From contig NZ_JAVIFX010000015.1 of assembly GCF_031157255.1 (NCBI RefSeq), positions 114,636 through 178,635 on the forward strand: 64,000 nt of DNA, written 5' to 3'. Under the pieces are notes generated by a model. That model did not search any database, was not told the DNA's origin, and saw only the letters and a list, made by a program, of their open reading frames with translations. Position numbers and translations under genes: made by a program. Source of the stretch: Bradyrhizobium sp. LHD-71. Lineage in GTDB: Bacteria > Pseudomonadota > Alphaproteobacteria > Rhizobiales > Xanthobacteraceae. Below are positions 56,656 to 64,000 of the stretch, in pieces. The first letter of the stretch is position 1. Each line of letters starts with the position of its first letter.

Positions 56656-56969
56656 GACCCTCCTTCGAGTTGTTTCTTCAGATCGTGCAGCAGGCTGAGC
56701 CGCTGACGTTCGAACTTCCGAACCCACCGCTCGTAGACCTCGTGGATCGGCACGGGATTGATGAAGTGAAGCTTTTCCCGGCCACGCCTCACTGTGCTCA
56801 CCAGATTGGCCGCCTCCAGGATCTCAAGGTGCTGCGTGGCGGATTGCCTTGCCATGTCCAGGTTCTCGCAGAGCTGGCCAAGCGTCTGACCGTTCTTTTC
56901 ACACAGGAGGTCGAGCAACCTTCTGCGCGTCGGGTCGGCCAGCGCCTTGAAAACCTGGTCGGCGTGCAT
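56652..56969 (-). CDS. ArsR-family winged-helix regulator
   Basis: The 105-residue protein is an ArsR-type regulator: VFKALADPTRRRLLDLLCEKNGQTLGQLCENLDMARQSATQHLEILEAANLVSTVRRGREKLHFIN, with the recognition helix at about residues 40-52. The classic metal-binding ELCVC motif is absent, so it is not a metal sensor. It overlaps the SRPBCC gene and faces a palindromic site 27 bases upstream of its ATG, which suggests autorepression. Confidence 0.9.
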   Translation of the reverse strand: MHADQVFKALADPTRRRLLDLLCEKNGQTLGQLCENLDMARQSATQHLEILEAANLVSTVRRGREKLHFINPVPIHEVYERWVRKFERQRLSLLHDLKKQLEGGS

Positions 56970-56995
56970 CCGTCTCACTTTCGATGATGTGCAAT

Positions 56996-57015
56996 ATGCA
57001 GGTAAATGCCTGCAT
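56996..57015. promoter_or_regulatory. palindromic operator upstream of the arsR-SRPBCC pair
   Basis: ATGCAGG (56996-57002) and CCTGCAT (57009-57015) form a perfect inverted repeat around TAAATG, 27 bases upstream of the regulator ATG. The arms and spacing suit a winged-helix dimer. Confidence 0.6.
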
Positions 57016-57235
57016 GTCAAGTCGCGCTCAAATTCGCGTCGCAACCAATGATTCAAGTACCGCTCAGCGCGTTTGCCGATCCTTTACCTCTTCCTCCATT
57101 TCCAGGTTCGACCTGCGCCGTTGTGCCGAAAGCTGCATCTCGCGTGTAACCAATTGGTGAGATGCAACGGCATAATCGAAACGCGCGCTGGAAAAGCATG
57201 GCGCGCGTGTGTGAGTAGCGTTGGAGTGCATAAAG

Positions 57236-57748
57236 ATGTTCGGCCGCTGTCTTCTGGCTGCTTGTCTTGCTGTTGCAGGAGCCGCAGTCAGCCATGTCCC
57301 CGCCCGCGCCGCGCCCGAGATGGTCGCGTTCTCGGCAAGCTATCCTTCCGGCACCATCGTCGTGAACACCCGTGAGCGCCGCCTTTACCTCGTGCTCGGC
57401 GGCGGCTCCGCCATGCGCTACAGGGTCGGCGTCGGCAGGGCCGGCAAACAGTGGGCCGGCACATCGAGCGTCGACGGCAAGTATAGGTATCCAGCCTGGG
57501 CGCCACCGCCGGACATGGCGCGCGAACGGCGGATGTCTTCCGCGGTCGTCCCGGGCGGATCGTCACGCAACCCGATGGGCGTCGCGGCACTGACGCTCGC
57601 CGGCGGCGAATATGCGATCCACGGCACCAACACGCCGGGCTCGATCGGCGGTTTTGTCTCCGGCGGCTGCATCCGGATGTACAACCACGACATCACCGAC
57701 CTTTATCAGCGCGTGGACATCGGCACACCCGTGGTCGTGGTGCGCTAG
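57236..57748 (+). CDS. L,D-transpeptidase (YkuD domain)
   Basis: The 170-residue periplasmic protein has a signal peptide (MFGRCLLAACLAVAGAAVSHVPARA). A YkuD domain follows: IVVNTRERRLYLVLGGGSAMRYRVGVGRAG, catalytic His129 in HGTNTP and nucleophile Cys145 in SGGCIRM. These enzymes make 3-3 peptidoglycan crosslinks or attach proteins to the wall. ATG 57236 is preceded by GGAG; an upstream TTG (57221) is possible. It is divergent from the arsR pair. Confidence 0.92.
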   Translation: MFGRCLLAACLAVAGAAVSHVPARAAPEMVAFSASYPSGTIVVNTRERRLYLVLGGGSAMRYRVGVGRAGKQWAGTSSVDGKYRYPAWAPPPDMARERRMSSAVVPGGSSRNPMGVAALTLAGGEYAIHGTNTPGSIGGFVSGGCIRMYNHDITDLYQRVDIGTPVVVVR

Positions 57749-57760
57749 AGTCTGTCTGGA

Positions 57761-57796
57761 GGATGATCTTTTCGGGAAACCTTCCGAATCATGCTC
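57761..57796. repeat. short palindromic element (GATCATGCTC-like family)
   Basis: GGATGATCTTTTCGGG and CTTCCGAATCATGCTCT form an imperfect inverted repeat around GAAAC. It resembles the common alphaproteobacterial GATCATGCTC element. It fills the gap between the L,D-transpeptidase and thermonuclease stop codons and may serve as a bidirectional terminator. Confidence 0.45.
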
Positions 57797-58386
57797 TAGC
57801 GCAGCGGGCCATTGCACCAAGCCTGACGGCGACCGCCGAGATAGGCGCGCACGTGGCCCGCAGCAACGAGCGCCGAAGACACGTTCGGCGTGTTGCGCGT
57901 CGCGACGTCTGCCACCACCCGGCCACCATACTTGTCAGGTCCGATGTTGAAGATCGCTACGCCGCCTTCGGCGAGCATTGTACGCAGAGCCCTGGTTGAG
58001 ACCTGCGCCTTGCGAAACTCCACCTCGCACGAGGCGTGGATTTCCGGCGCATCGATGCCGCGCAATCGCACGCGCGTGTCGAGTTCAAGTCCTGGCCACA
58101 GCACAACGCGTGCATCGAACGTATCGCCGTCGACAGTGCGCAGCACGTCGACTTCATGTCTGACGCTCGGGTTGCCAGCGCGTCGCCAGATCGTCTCGCT
58201 GTCGCGCTCGCGTTGGAGCTCCTCAGAACTTTTCCATGGCACGCCGAGCCGCGCGCTCCACTCGCCGAGAGGAAGCGTCGATCCCGCGGCGACGCAGAGG
58301 ACGAACACCCAGGGCAGGACCGCGGTCAGCCGCCTGTGCCAGCTCCGGCCGATGTGGGGCGTATTCAATCCGCGGGTTAGGAACAT
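57796..58386 (-). CDS. thermonuclease (SNase)-domain protein, membrane-anchored
   Basis: This 196-residue protein has a hydrophobic segment near residues 21-40 that may be an uncleaved signal or anchor. A staphylococcal-nuclease-like domain follows with VLRTVDGDTFDARV (Asp86, Asp88), VRLRGIDAPEI (residues 106-115) and DKYGGRVVADV, then a LGGRRQAWC tail. The calcium-binding and arginine positions of active nucleases look kept. Secreted or periplasmic nucleic acid degradation is likely. It is convergent with the L,D-transpeptidase gene. Confidence 0.85.
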   Translation of the reverse strand: MFLTRGLNTPHIGRSWHRRLTAVLPWVFVLCVAAGSTLPLGEWSARLGVPWKSSEELQRERDSETIWRRAGNPSVRHEVDVLRTVDGDTFDARVVLWPGLELDTRVRLRGIDAPEIHASCEVEFRKAQVSTRALRTMLAEGGVAIFNIGPDKYGGRVVADVATRNTPNVSSALVAAGHVRAYLGGRRQAWCNGPLR

Positions 58387-58496
58387 AAGTCTATGTAGCC
58401 GCGAATCGCCGAGACAGGCAAGAACAATATAGGAACATCCGGCGATGATGTTTCTTGCGAACCTCCGGGGCTGGAGGCGCGGCGGCTGATCAGAGT

Positions 58497-58751
58497 TCAG
58501 AAATCTGAGGCGATGCCTTTCCGCTCCCAGTCGCCGAATCGGGTCGGCTCCGGTCCCTTAGGGCCCTGGAACTCGCGCGGCTTCTCGTCGACAGCGGCCT
58601 TTTCAGCCTGGGCGCGGCGTTCGGCAGCCTCAGCCAATGCACGTTGCGCAGCCGGCGGCAACGGCTTGCGCAGCGCCGGCGCGGCATCCGACGACGGTGC
58701 AGCGCGCGAGGCAGGCGCGCCCGGTTCGCGATCGGCATCATGCATCGTCAT
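58497..58751 (-). CDS. DUF1674 protein, succinate dehydrogenase assembly factor 4-like
   Basis: The 84-residue protein has a disordered Ala/Arg-rich N-terminal half and the DUF1674 signature at its end: GPKGPEPTRFGDWERKGIASDF. Homologues (SDHAF4/Sdh8) bind flavinylated SdhA and shield it before assembly of complex II. Alternative starts are GTG 58754 and ATG 58745. It is divergent from rsmB, a neighbourhood common in this group. Confidence 0.88.
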   Translation of the reverse strand: MTMHDADREPGAPASRAAPSSDAAPALRKPLPPAAQRALAEAAERRAQAEKAAVDEKPREFQGPKGPEPTRFGDWERKGIASDF

Positions 58752-58880
58752 CACCTTGAGAAATCAGCATCGCAACATCGCTTTGTGCAGATTCTTATAT
58801 TTGGCTCATTCGGCCGATATCAATCCCATCAGCGCGACCATCTCGCGCCGCTTTCAGTCCTCTGAAGTTCGAAGCACTTT

Positions 58881-60221
58881 ATGCCGTCACCCAGACTAGC
58901 CCCGCAGATCGACGCGCCGGGTTTCGCCGCGCGGCGGATTGCGGCAGACATCATCGACAATGTGCTTGTGCGGCGTCGCGCGCTGGACGACCAGCTCGAA
59001 GGCCCCAGCGCACATCCGGCTGTGAAAGGCCTCAGCGACCGCGACCGGGCGCTGATGCGACGGCTGGTCGCGACGGTGCTGCGCCGCCTCGGCACGTTGC
59101 GATACGTGCTGTCGCGGCTGCTCGATCGCGGCATGCCGGCGGATTCGCAACGCGCGGAAACGGCGCTGCTGCTCGGCGCGGCGCAGATCCTGTGGATGGA
59201 CGTGCCGGATCATGCGGCAGTCGATCTCTCTGTGCGACTGGCGCAGGCCGATCGCCGCGCGGCCCGATATGTCGGCCTCGTCAACGCGGTGTTGCGCCGC
59301 TGCGCGCGCGAGGGACAGGCGTTGGGCGAGGAGGCGGCGAAGCAGGCCGCCGACATTCCGGAGTGGTTGTTCAGCCGATGGAGCGCGCATTACGGTGACG
59401 CGACCACACGCGATATCGCCGCGGCGATTCGCCACGAGCCCGCGCTCGACATCACAGTCAAATCCGATGCGGCCGTCTGGGCCGAGCGGCTGCACGGCGA
59501 AGTGCTTCCGACGGGAAGCGTCCGCACGCCACTGCATGGCGCAGTGACGATGCTGCCGGGATTCGATGACGGCCAATGGTGGGTGCAGGACGCAGCGGCA
59601 GCGCTGCCTGCGACGCTGTTCGGCGACCTGCGTGGCAAGTCGGTGGCCGATCTCTGCGCGGCACCGGGCGGCAAGACCGCACAGCTCGCACAGGCGGGTG
59701 CCGCAGTCACCGCCGTCGATCGCTCGCCGGCGCGGATCAAGCGCCTGAAGGACAATCTCGCCCGATTGGCCCTGACCGCGGAGATCGTCGTCGCAGACGC
59801 CACGGAGTGGACCCACGCACCGTTCGACGCAGTGCTGGTGGACGCGCCGTGCACCGCGACTGGCACCATTCGCCGGCATCCGGACATTGCCTGGCTGAAA
59901 CAAGCTTCCGATATCAACACGCTCACCGGTTTGCAGCATCGCCTGCTGCAGCGGGCGGTTGCAATGCTCAAGCCGGGCGGCACGCTGGTCTACTGCACGT
60001 GCTCGCTGGAACCGGAAGAAGGCGAGTTGGCCGTGCAACAGCTTCTGGAGTCCGAGCAGGCGCTGCGCCGTGCGCCGATCGACGCGTCGGAGGTCGCCGG
60101 CCGCCGCGAGCTGATCACAGTTGAGGGCGATCTGCGCACCCTGCCCTGCCAATTGCCGCACGCCGACCCGCGGATGGCGGGACTTGACGGCTTCTTCGCC
60201 GCCCGGCTGGTAAAAGCCTGA
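58881..60221 (+). CDS. rsmB: 16S rRNA m5C967 methyltransferase (RsmB/NOL1-NOP2-Sun family)
   Basis: The 446-residue enzyme has the NusB-like N-terminal RNA-binding domain (residues 1-150, with LPDVP-like WMDVPDHAAVDLSV). A SAM methyltransferase domain follows with SVADLCAAPGGKTAQLAQAGA, the first cysteine motif VDAPCTATGTIRRHPD and the catalytic YCTCSLEPEEGE. It methylates C967 of 16S rRNA. The gene is plus-strand, followed after 174 bases by the heparinase-like gene. Confidence 0.94.
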   Translation: MPSPRLAPQIDAPGFAARRIAADIIDNVLVRRRALDDQLEGPSAHPAVKGLSDRDRALMRRLVATVLRRLGTLRYVLSRLLDRGMPADSQRAETALLLGAAQILWMDVPDHAAVDLSVRLAQADRRAARYVGLVNAVLRRCAREGQALGEEAAKQAADIPEWLFSRWSAHYGDATTRDIAAAIRHEPALDITVKSDAAVWAERLHGEVLPTGSVRTPLHGAVTMLPGFDDGQWWVQDAAAALPATLFGDLRGKSVADLCAAPGGKTAQLAQAGAAVTAVDRSPARIKRLKDNLARLALTAEIVVADATEWTHAPFDAVLVDAPCTATGTIRRHPDIAWLKQASDINTLTGLQHRLLQRAVAMLKPGGTLVYCTCSLEPEEGELAVQQLLESEQALRRAPIDASEVAGRRELITVEGDLRTLPCQLPHADPRMAGLDGFFAARLVKA

Positions 60222-60395
60222 CTCAACTAAATTATTTGCCGGCTTGATTTGGCCGGCGCGGTTCTCTCCGGTATATGTTGACCTGTCCGCTTCGGGCTTG
60301 AGTCTCCGGTCGAGAACATTCGCATCCTGGAGGTCGCGGGCTGCATCGCTCACACAGCGCGCTCAACTTGCGCAGGGGGAAGTTTTATAACGCCG

Positions 60396-62159
60396 ATGGC
60401 GCGCCGATCCGTCGCCTACCACCGCCGTGTCTCCGGTCTGGTCGCTAGCCGCTTCGCCAGGAACATGCTGGCACGGGCGAGCTGGAACTCGGCCGCGTTG
60501 TGGCGCGTCTGGCCGGGGCGAACCGATCAGCTCCTGATCTCGCCGCAGGAGCTGCGCACCGCCGACGCCACCCGCGCCGCGGAGATCTACGCGGGGCGAT
60601 TCGTCTTTGCCGGCAAGATCGTCACCTGCCACGGCCGCTCGGTGTTCTCGCTCGATCCGCCATCCGAGGATTGGGAGGTCGCGCTGCTCGGCTTCGGCTG
60701 GCTGCGGCACCTGCGCGCCGCCGATTCCGCCATCACACGCGCCAATGCGCGCTCATTGGTCGACGAATGGATGTCGTCCCAGCACCAGGCGAGCAAGACG
60801 GCATGGCGGGCTGAGGTGCTGGCGCGACGGGTCATCTCGTTGCTGTCGCAGGCGCCGCTGCTCCTCAGCGACACCGATGGCAGGTTTTATCGCCGATATC
60901 TGCGCAACCTCGCGCGTGAGATCCGCTATCTCCGCCACACCATGCTGAACATTTCCGACGGCGTGCCGCGGCTGCTCGTGCTGATCGCGCTTTGCTATGC
61001 GTCGCTGTGTCTCGCCAATCATGCGCGCCACATCCGCGCCGTGACCCGCCGCCTGTCGGACGAATTGCAGCGCCAGATCCTGCCCGACGGTGGCCACATC
61101 TCGCGCAATCCGTCGGCGCTGATCGAACTGCTGCTCGACTTGTTGCCACTGCGACAGACGTTTGCGGCTCGCAACATCCCTCCACCGCCGATGCTGTTGA
61201 ACGCAATCGACCGGATGATGCCGATGCTTCGCTTCTTCCGGCACGGCGACGGCAACTTCGCGCTGTTCAACGGCATGAGCGCCACGCCGTCCGACCTGCT
61301 CGCCACGCTGCTGGCCTATGACGACACGCACGGAACGCCAATGGCGAGCATGCCGCATTCCGGCTTTCAACGGCTCGACGCAACATCGACCGCCGTGATC
61401 ATGGATACCGGCGCATCGCCGCCGCCGAATGTCAGCCAGGACGCACACGCCGGCTGCCTCGCCTTCGAGCTGTCGTCAGGCATGAATCGCATCGTCATCA
61501 ACTGCGGCATGCCCGCGGCCGGGCGCGACAACTGGCGCGCGTTCGCCCGCGAGACGCCCGCGCATTCAGTGCTGACCTTTCACGACACCTCGTCTTGCGA
61601 GTTTGTAGCGCAGTCGGCGATGAAGCGGCTGCTGCAGGGCACGCTGATCGTTTCCGGACCCGTCAACGTCGAAAGCTCTCGCGAGGTGTTGCAGAACGGC
61701 GTTCTGCTGACCGCATCGCATGACGGCTACCAGCGGCGCTTCGGTATCGTGCACCGGCGTGCGATCATGTTGTCGAGCGATGGCGGCCGTGTTGCCGGCG
61801 AAGATGCGATTGAAATCGCGCAAGGGGCGAACACCAAGCTCCGCGATAGCGACTACGCGATCCGTTTTCATCTGCATCCGTCGATCAAGGCCAGCCGGCT
61901 CAGCGACGCCCGGGGCGTGATGCTGGTCCTGCCCAACCGCGACGTGTGGACGTTCGAGACGCGTGACGACAAGGTCGACCTCGAGGACAGCGTGTTCCTG
62001 GCCGGGCCGGATGGGCCGCGCCGGACCTCGCAGATCGTGATTCGCAAGAATGTGCGCACCGCACCGAACGTGCAGTGGAGCTTTTCCCGTTCCGCTGGTG
62101 GCGTCGCAGCGACAGCCGCCCGGCGCAGCGCCCAACGGGAACCGGAGCTGCCGCTGTAA
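60396..62159 (+). CDS. heparinase II/III family protein
   Basis: The 587-residue protein has an all-helical N-terminal domain (to about residue 300, with [23 protein letters not shown] and [28 protein letters not shown]) and a beta-sandwich heparinase II/III-like C-terminal domain with [39 protein letters not shown]. Family members cleave uronic-acid polysaccharides. In this group the gene is steadily linked to purH and rsmB, and its polymer target, perhaps cell-surface, is not known. No clear signal peptide is visible. Confidence 0.87.
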   Translation: MARRSVAYHRRVSGLVASRFARNMLARASWNSAALWRVWPGRTDQLLISPQELRTADATRAAEIYAGRFVFAGKIVTCHGRSVFSLDPPSEDWEVALLGFGWLRHLRAADSAITRANARSLVDEWMSSQHQASKTAWRAEVLARRVISLLSQAPLLLSDTDGRFYRRYLRNLAREIRYLRHTMLNISDGVPRLLVLIALCYASLCLANHARHIRAVTRRLSDELQRQILPDGGHISRNPSALIELLLDLLPLRQTFAARNIPPPPMLLNAIDRMMPMLRFFRHGDGNFALFNGMSATPSDLLATLLAYDDTHGTPMASMPHSGFQRLDATSTAVIMDTGASPPPNVSQDAHAGCLAFELSSGMNRIVINCGMPAAGRDNWRAFARETPAHSVLTFHDTSSCEFVAQSAMKRLLQGTLIVSGPVNVESSREVLQNGVLLTASHDGYQRRFGIVHRRAIMLSSDGGRVAGEDAIEIAQGANTKLRDSDYAIRFHLHPSIKASRLSDARGVMLVLPNRDVWTFETRDDKVDLEDSVFLAGPDGPRRTSQIVIRKNVRTAPNVQWSFSRSAGGVAATAARRSAQREPELPL

Positions 62160-62259
62160 AATCCGCAGCCGGCTCCAGTCGGGCCCTTTTCAGGGAAGGT
62201 CGGTTTCGTCTGCTCCTGAATCATGCTACCGCACCCGCCTTTCCGGCAGGATACCTCTT

Positions 62260-63852
62260 ATGACAGACCAGTTGCGCCGCGTGACGCGGGCCTTGCTTTC
62301 CGTTTCCGACAAATCCGGGCTGATCGAGTTCGCCCGCGCGCTCGCCGGGCGCGGCATCGAACTGGTCTCCACCGGCGGCACCGCGAAAGCGATCGCCGAC
62401 GCCGGCCTGGCGGTCCGTGATGTCTCCGAGCTGACCGGATTTCCGGAGATGATGGACGGCCGGGTCAAGACGCTGCACCCGAAGGTCCATGGCGGGCTGC
62501 TTTCGATCCGCGGCAATGCGGAGCACGACAAGGCCGCCAAGGCGCACGGCATCGCGCCGATCGACCTCCTGATCGTCAATCTCTACCCGTTCGAAGCGAC
62601 GGTGGAGAAAGGGGCCAGCGAAGACGACTGCATCGAAAACATCGACATCGGCGGCCCGGCCATGATCCGCGCCGCCGCCAAGAACCACAACGACGTCGCG
62701 GTGGTGGTCGAGGCGAACGACTATGCAGCCGTCCTCGCCGAGCTTGCCGCAAACAACGGTGCGACCACGCTTACGTTGCGGCGCAGGCTTGCGGCGAAGG
62801 CCTATGCGCGCACCGCAGCCTATGATGCGGCCATCTCGAACTGGTTCGCGGATCAGCTGAAGATCGACGCGCCGGATTTCCGCGCCTTCGGCGGCAAGCT
62901 TGCTGAAACGCTACGCTACGGCGAGAACCCGCACCAAAGCGCCGCATTCTATCGCACCCCGGAGCATCGCCCCGGTGTCGCGACCGCGCGGCAGGTGCAA
63001 GGCAAGCAACTCTCCTACAACAACATCAGCGATACCGACGCCGCATACGAGTGCATCGCCGAGTTCGATGCCGCACGCACCGCCGCCTGCGTCATCGTCA
63101 AGCACGCAAACCCTTGCGGCGTCGCCGAAGCCCAAGACCTCGTCAGCGCCTACCGCAAGGCGCTGGCCTGCGATCCGGTCTCGGCGTTCGGCGGAATCAT
63201 CGCCATGAATCGTCCGCTCGATGCGGACACCGCACGGGCGATCACCGAGATCTTTACCGAGGTGATCATCGCACCGGATGCCACTGACGAAGCGATCGCG
63301 ATCATCGGCGCCCGGAAGAACCTGAGGCTGTTGCTTGCGGGCGGCCTGCCCAATCCGCGCGCAGCAGGACTGACGATGAAGACCGTCGCCGGCGGCATGC
63401 TGGTGCAGACCCGCGACAACGCCGTAGTCGACGACATGAACCTCAAGACGGTCACCAAGCGCGAGCCGACCAGCGCGGAGCTGCGCGACTTGAAGTTCGC
63501 CTTCCGCGTCGCCAAGCACGTGAAATCGAACACCATCATCTATGCAAAGGACCTGGCCACCGTTGGCGTCGGCGCAGGTCAGATGAGCCGAGTCGATTCG
63601 GCGCGGATTGCCGCCCAGAAGGCGGAAGATGTGGCGCGCGCATCGAAGCTCGCTGAACCCATGACCAAGGGTTCGGTGGTCGCATCGGACGCCTTCTTTC
63701 CGTTCGCGGACGGATTGCTCGCAGCCGTTGCCGCCGGCGCGACCGCCGTGATCCAGCCCGGCGGCTCGATGCGCGACGACGAGGTGATCAAGGCTGCCGA
63801 CGACCACGGCATCGCCATGGTGCTCACCGGCATCCGCCATTTCCGACATTGA
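62260..63852 (+). CDS. purH: bifunctional AICAR formyltransferase / IMP cyclohydrolase
   Basis: This 530-residue enzyme performs the last two steps of IMP synthesis. The N-terminal cyclohydrolase has [28 protein letters not shown] and [12 protein letters not shown]. The formyltransferase part has [38 protein letters not shown] and the late [19 protein letters not shown] 62260 gives the standard length; the frame also opens upstream inside the heparinase-like gene, without homology. Confidence 0.96.
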   Translation: MTDQLRRVTRALLSVSDKSGLIEFARALAGRGIELVSTGGTAKAIADAGLAVRDVSELTGFPEMMDGRVKTLHPKVHGGLLSIRGNAEHDKAAKAHGIAPIDLLIVNLYPFEATVEKGASEDDCIENIDIGGPAMIRAAAKNHNDVAVVVEANDYAAVLAELAANNGATTLTLRRRLAAKAYARTAAYDAAISNWFADQLKIDAPDFRAFGGKLAETLRYGENPHQSAAFYRTPEHRPGVATARQVQGKQLSYNNISDTDAAYECIAEFDAARTAACVIVKHANPCGVAEAQDLVSAYRKALACDPVSAFGGIIAMNRPLDADTARAITEIFTEVIIAPDATDEAIAIIGARKNLRLLLAGGLPNPRAAGLTMKTVAGGMLVQTRDNAVVDDMNLKTVTKREPTSAELRDLKFAFRVAKHVKSNTIIYAKDLATVGVGAGQMSRVDSARIAAQKAEDVARASKLAEPMTKGSVVASDAFFPFADGLLAAVAAGATAVIQPGGSMRDDEVIKAADDHGIAMVLTGIRHFRH

Positions 63853-63863
63853 GCATCGTCGTG

Positions 63864-63887
63864 CTAGCCGCTCCGAAGAACGGCTAG
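63864..63887 (+). terminator. hairpin downstream of purH
   Basis: CTAGCCG (63864-63870) and CGGCTAG (63881-63887) form a 7-bp stem 11 bases after the purH stop codon. No long U tract follows, and its right arm overlaps the start of the next inverted repeat. Confidence 0.4.
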
Positions 63888-63959
63888 TGTCCCGAATCCG
63901 AAGTTCGCCGTACTTTGCAGCGAGCTCAGAGCGAACTTCGGATTCGATCAGGACACTAG
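63884..63959. repeat. 76-base inverted repeat (CTAGTGTCC family)
   Basis: CTAGTGTCCCGAATCCGAAG with TTCGC (63884-63908) is complementary to GCGAACTTCGGATTCG...GGACACTAG (63931-63959), except for a 4-base ATCA insertion in the right arm. The loop is about 22 bases. The element is a non-coding dispersed repeat type seen between genes in Bradyrhizobiaceae. The last 41 bases of the window show no assignable gene. Confidence 0.7.
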
Positions 63960-64000
63960 CAAGTTTATGATTCTAGTGTCGTTTATGGATCAGAAATTCG

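Noticed and set aside
58896..60353. 485-residue open frame on the minus strand across rsmB
   Set aside because: It is antisense to an rsmB gene with complete family motifs; the product has repetitive Arg/Gln-rich composition typical of a shadow frame in GC-rich DNA.
62160..62259. Possible ZTP or other purine-related riboswitch before purH
   Set aside because: I could not find the conserved ZTP core or another known aptamer pattern by eye; a covariance-model search would be needed to change this.
63961..64000. ATG at 63968 as a possible gene start
   Set aside because: Only about 11 codons remain before the window edge, with no ribosome-binding site, so no call is supportable.

Overview
The window is a GC-rich alphaproteobacterial chromosome segment. 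Gene content and order (leuD, carbonic anhydrase, asd, argG, rlmN, typA, ppa, folD, hemY/mitofilin/hemD/hemC, tsaD, gpsA, acs, DUF1674, rsmB, heparinase-like, purH), together with several families of short intergenic palindromes, point to the Bradyrhizobium/Rhodopseudomonas/Afipia group of the Rhizobiales. This placement is by recognition, not by a search. I see no rRNA, CRISPR array, integrase, transposase or prophage. There are two tRNA genes, Ala(CGC) and Thr(CGT).

Layout. 0-5 kb: the leuD 3' end, a CitE-like CoA-ester lyase, beta-carbonic anhydrase, asd, a small secreted protein, and a divergent SnoaL-like/TetR pair with a double palindromic operator. 5-11 kb: argG behind a GT39 glycosyltransferase and a PAP2 phosphatase (possible lipid A remodelling pair), an HCCA isomerase-like DsbA-fold protein, and rlmN. 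11-20.8 kb: IalB-like protein, quinone oxidoreductase, DUF1232, phhB, an orphan membrane-anchored TAXI protein, PhoD-type phosphatase, typA and a flavin amine oxidase. 20.8-26.6 kb: a carbohydrate ABC importer operon and a zinc alcohol dehydrogenase. 26.9-32.4 kb: GNAT, ppa, YggT-DUF167-folD, tRNA-Ala, SDR, TerB-like and DUF2147 proteins.

32.4-42.6 kb is the most accessory-looking part. Eleven consecutive minus-strand genes read in transcription order as DctP, DctQ, DctM, amidase, a 57-residue membrane protein, nitrile hydratase alpha (cobalt-type CTLCSC motif), nitrile hydratase beta, nitrile hydratase accessory protein, LLM flavin oxidoreductase, alpha/beta hydrolase and a glycine-amidinotransferase-like enzyme. 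A GntR-like palindrome lies upstream of dctP and another long inverted repeat lies upstream of the amidinotransferase. I read this as an uptake-plus-catabolism locus for a nitrile or amide, perhaps with a guanidino-group step. The substrate is unknown.

42.9-64 kb is mostly housekeeping: a PepSY-like protein, tRNA-Thr, the hemC-hemD-mitofilin-hemY run facing tsaD-gpsA-EVE, a probable ETF-beta lysine methyltransferase whose start codon lies in a dispersed repeat, acs, an aldonolactone-oxidase-like flavoprotein, an ArsR/SRPBCC pair with its own operator, an L,D-transpeptidase, a thermonuclease, DUF1674 (SdhE-partner type), rsmB, a heparinase II/III-like protein and purH.

No clearly new molecular machine stands out. 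The strongest candidates for new biology are the TRAP/nitrile-hydratase/amidinotransferase run with its small membrane protein, and the regulatory palindromes.
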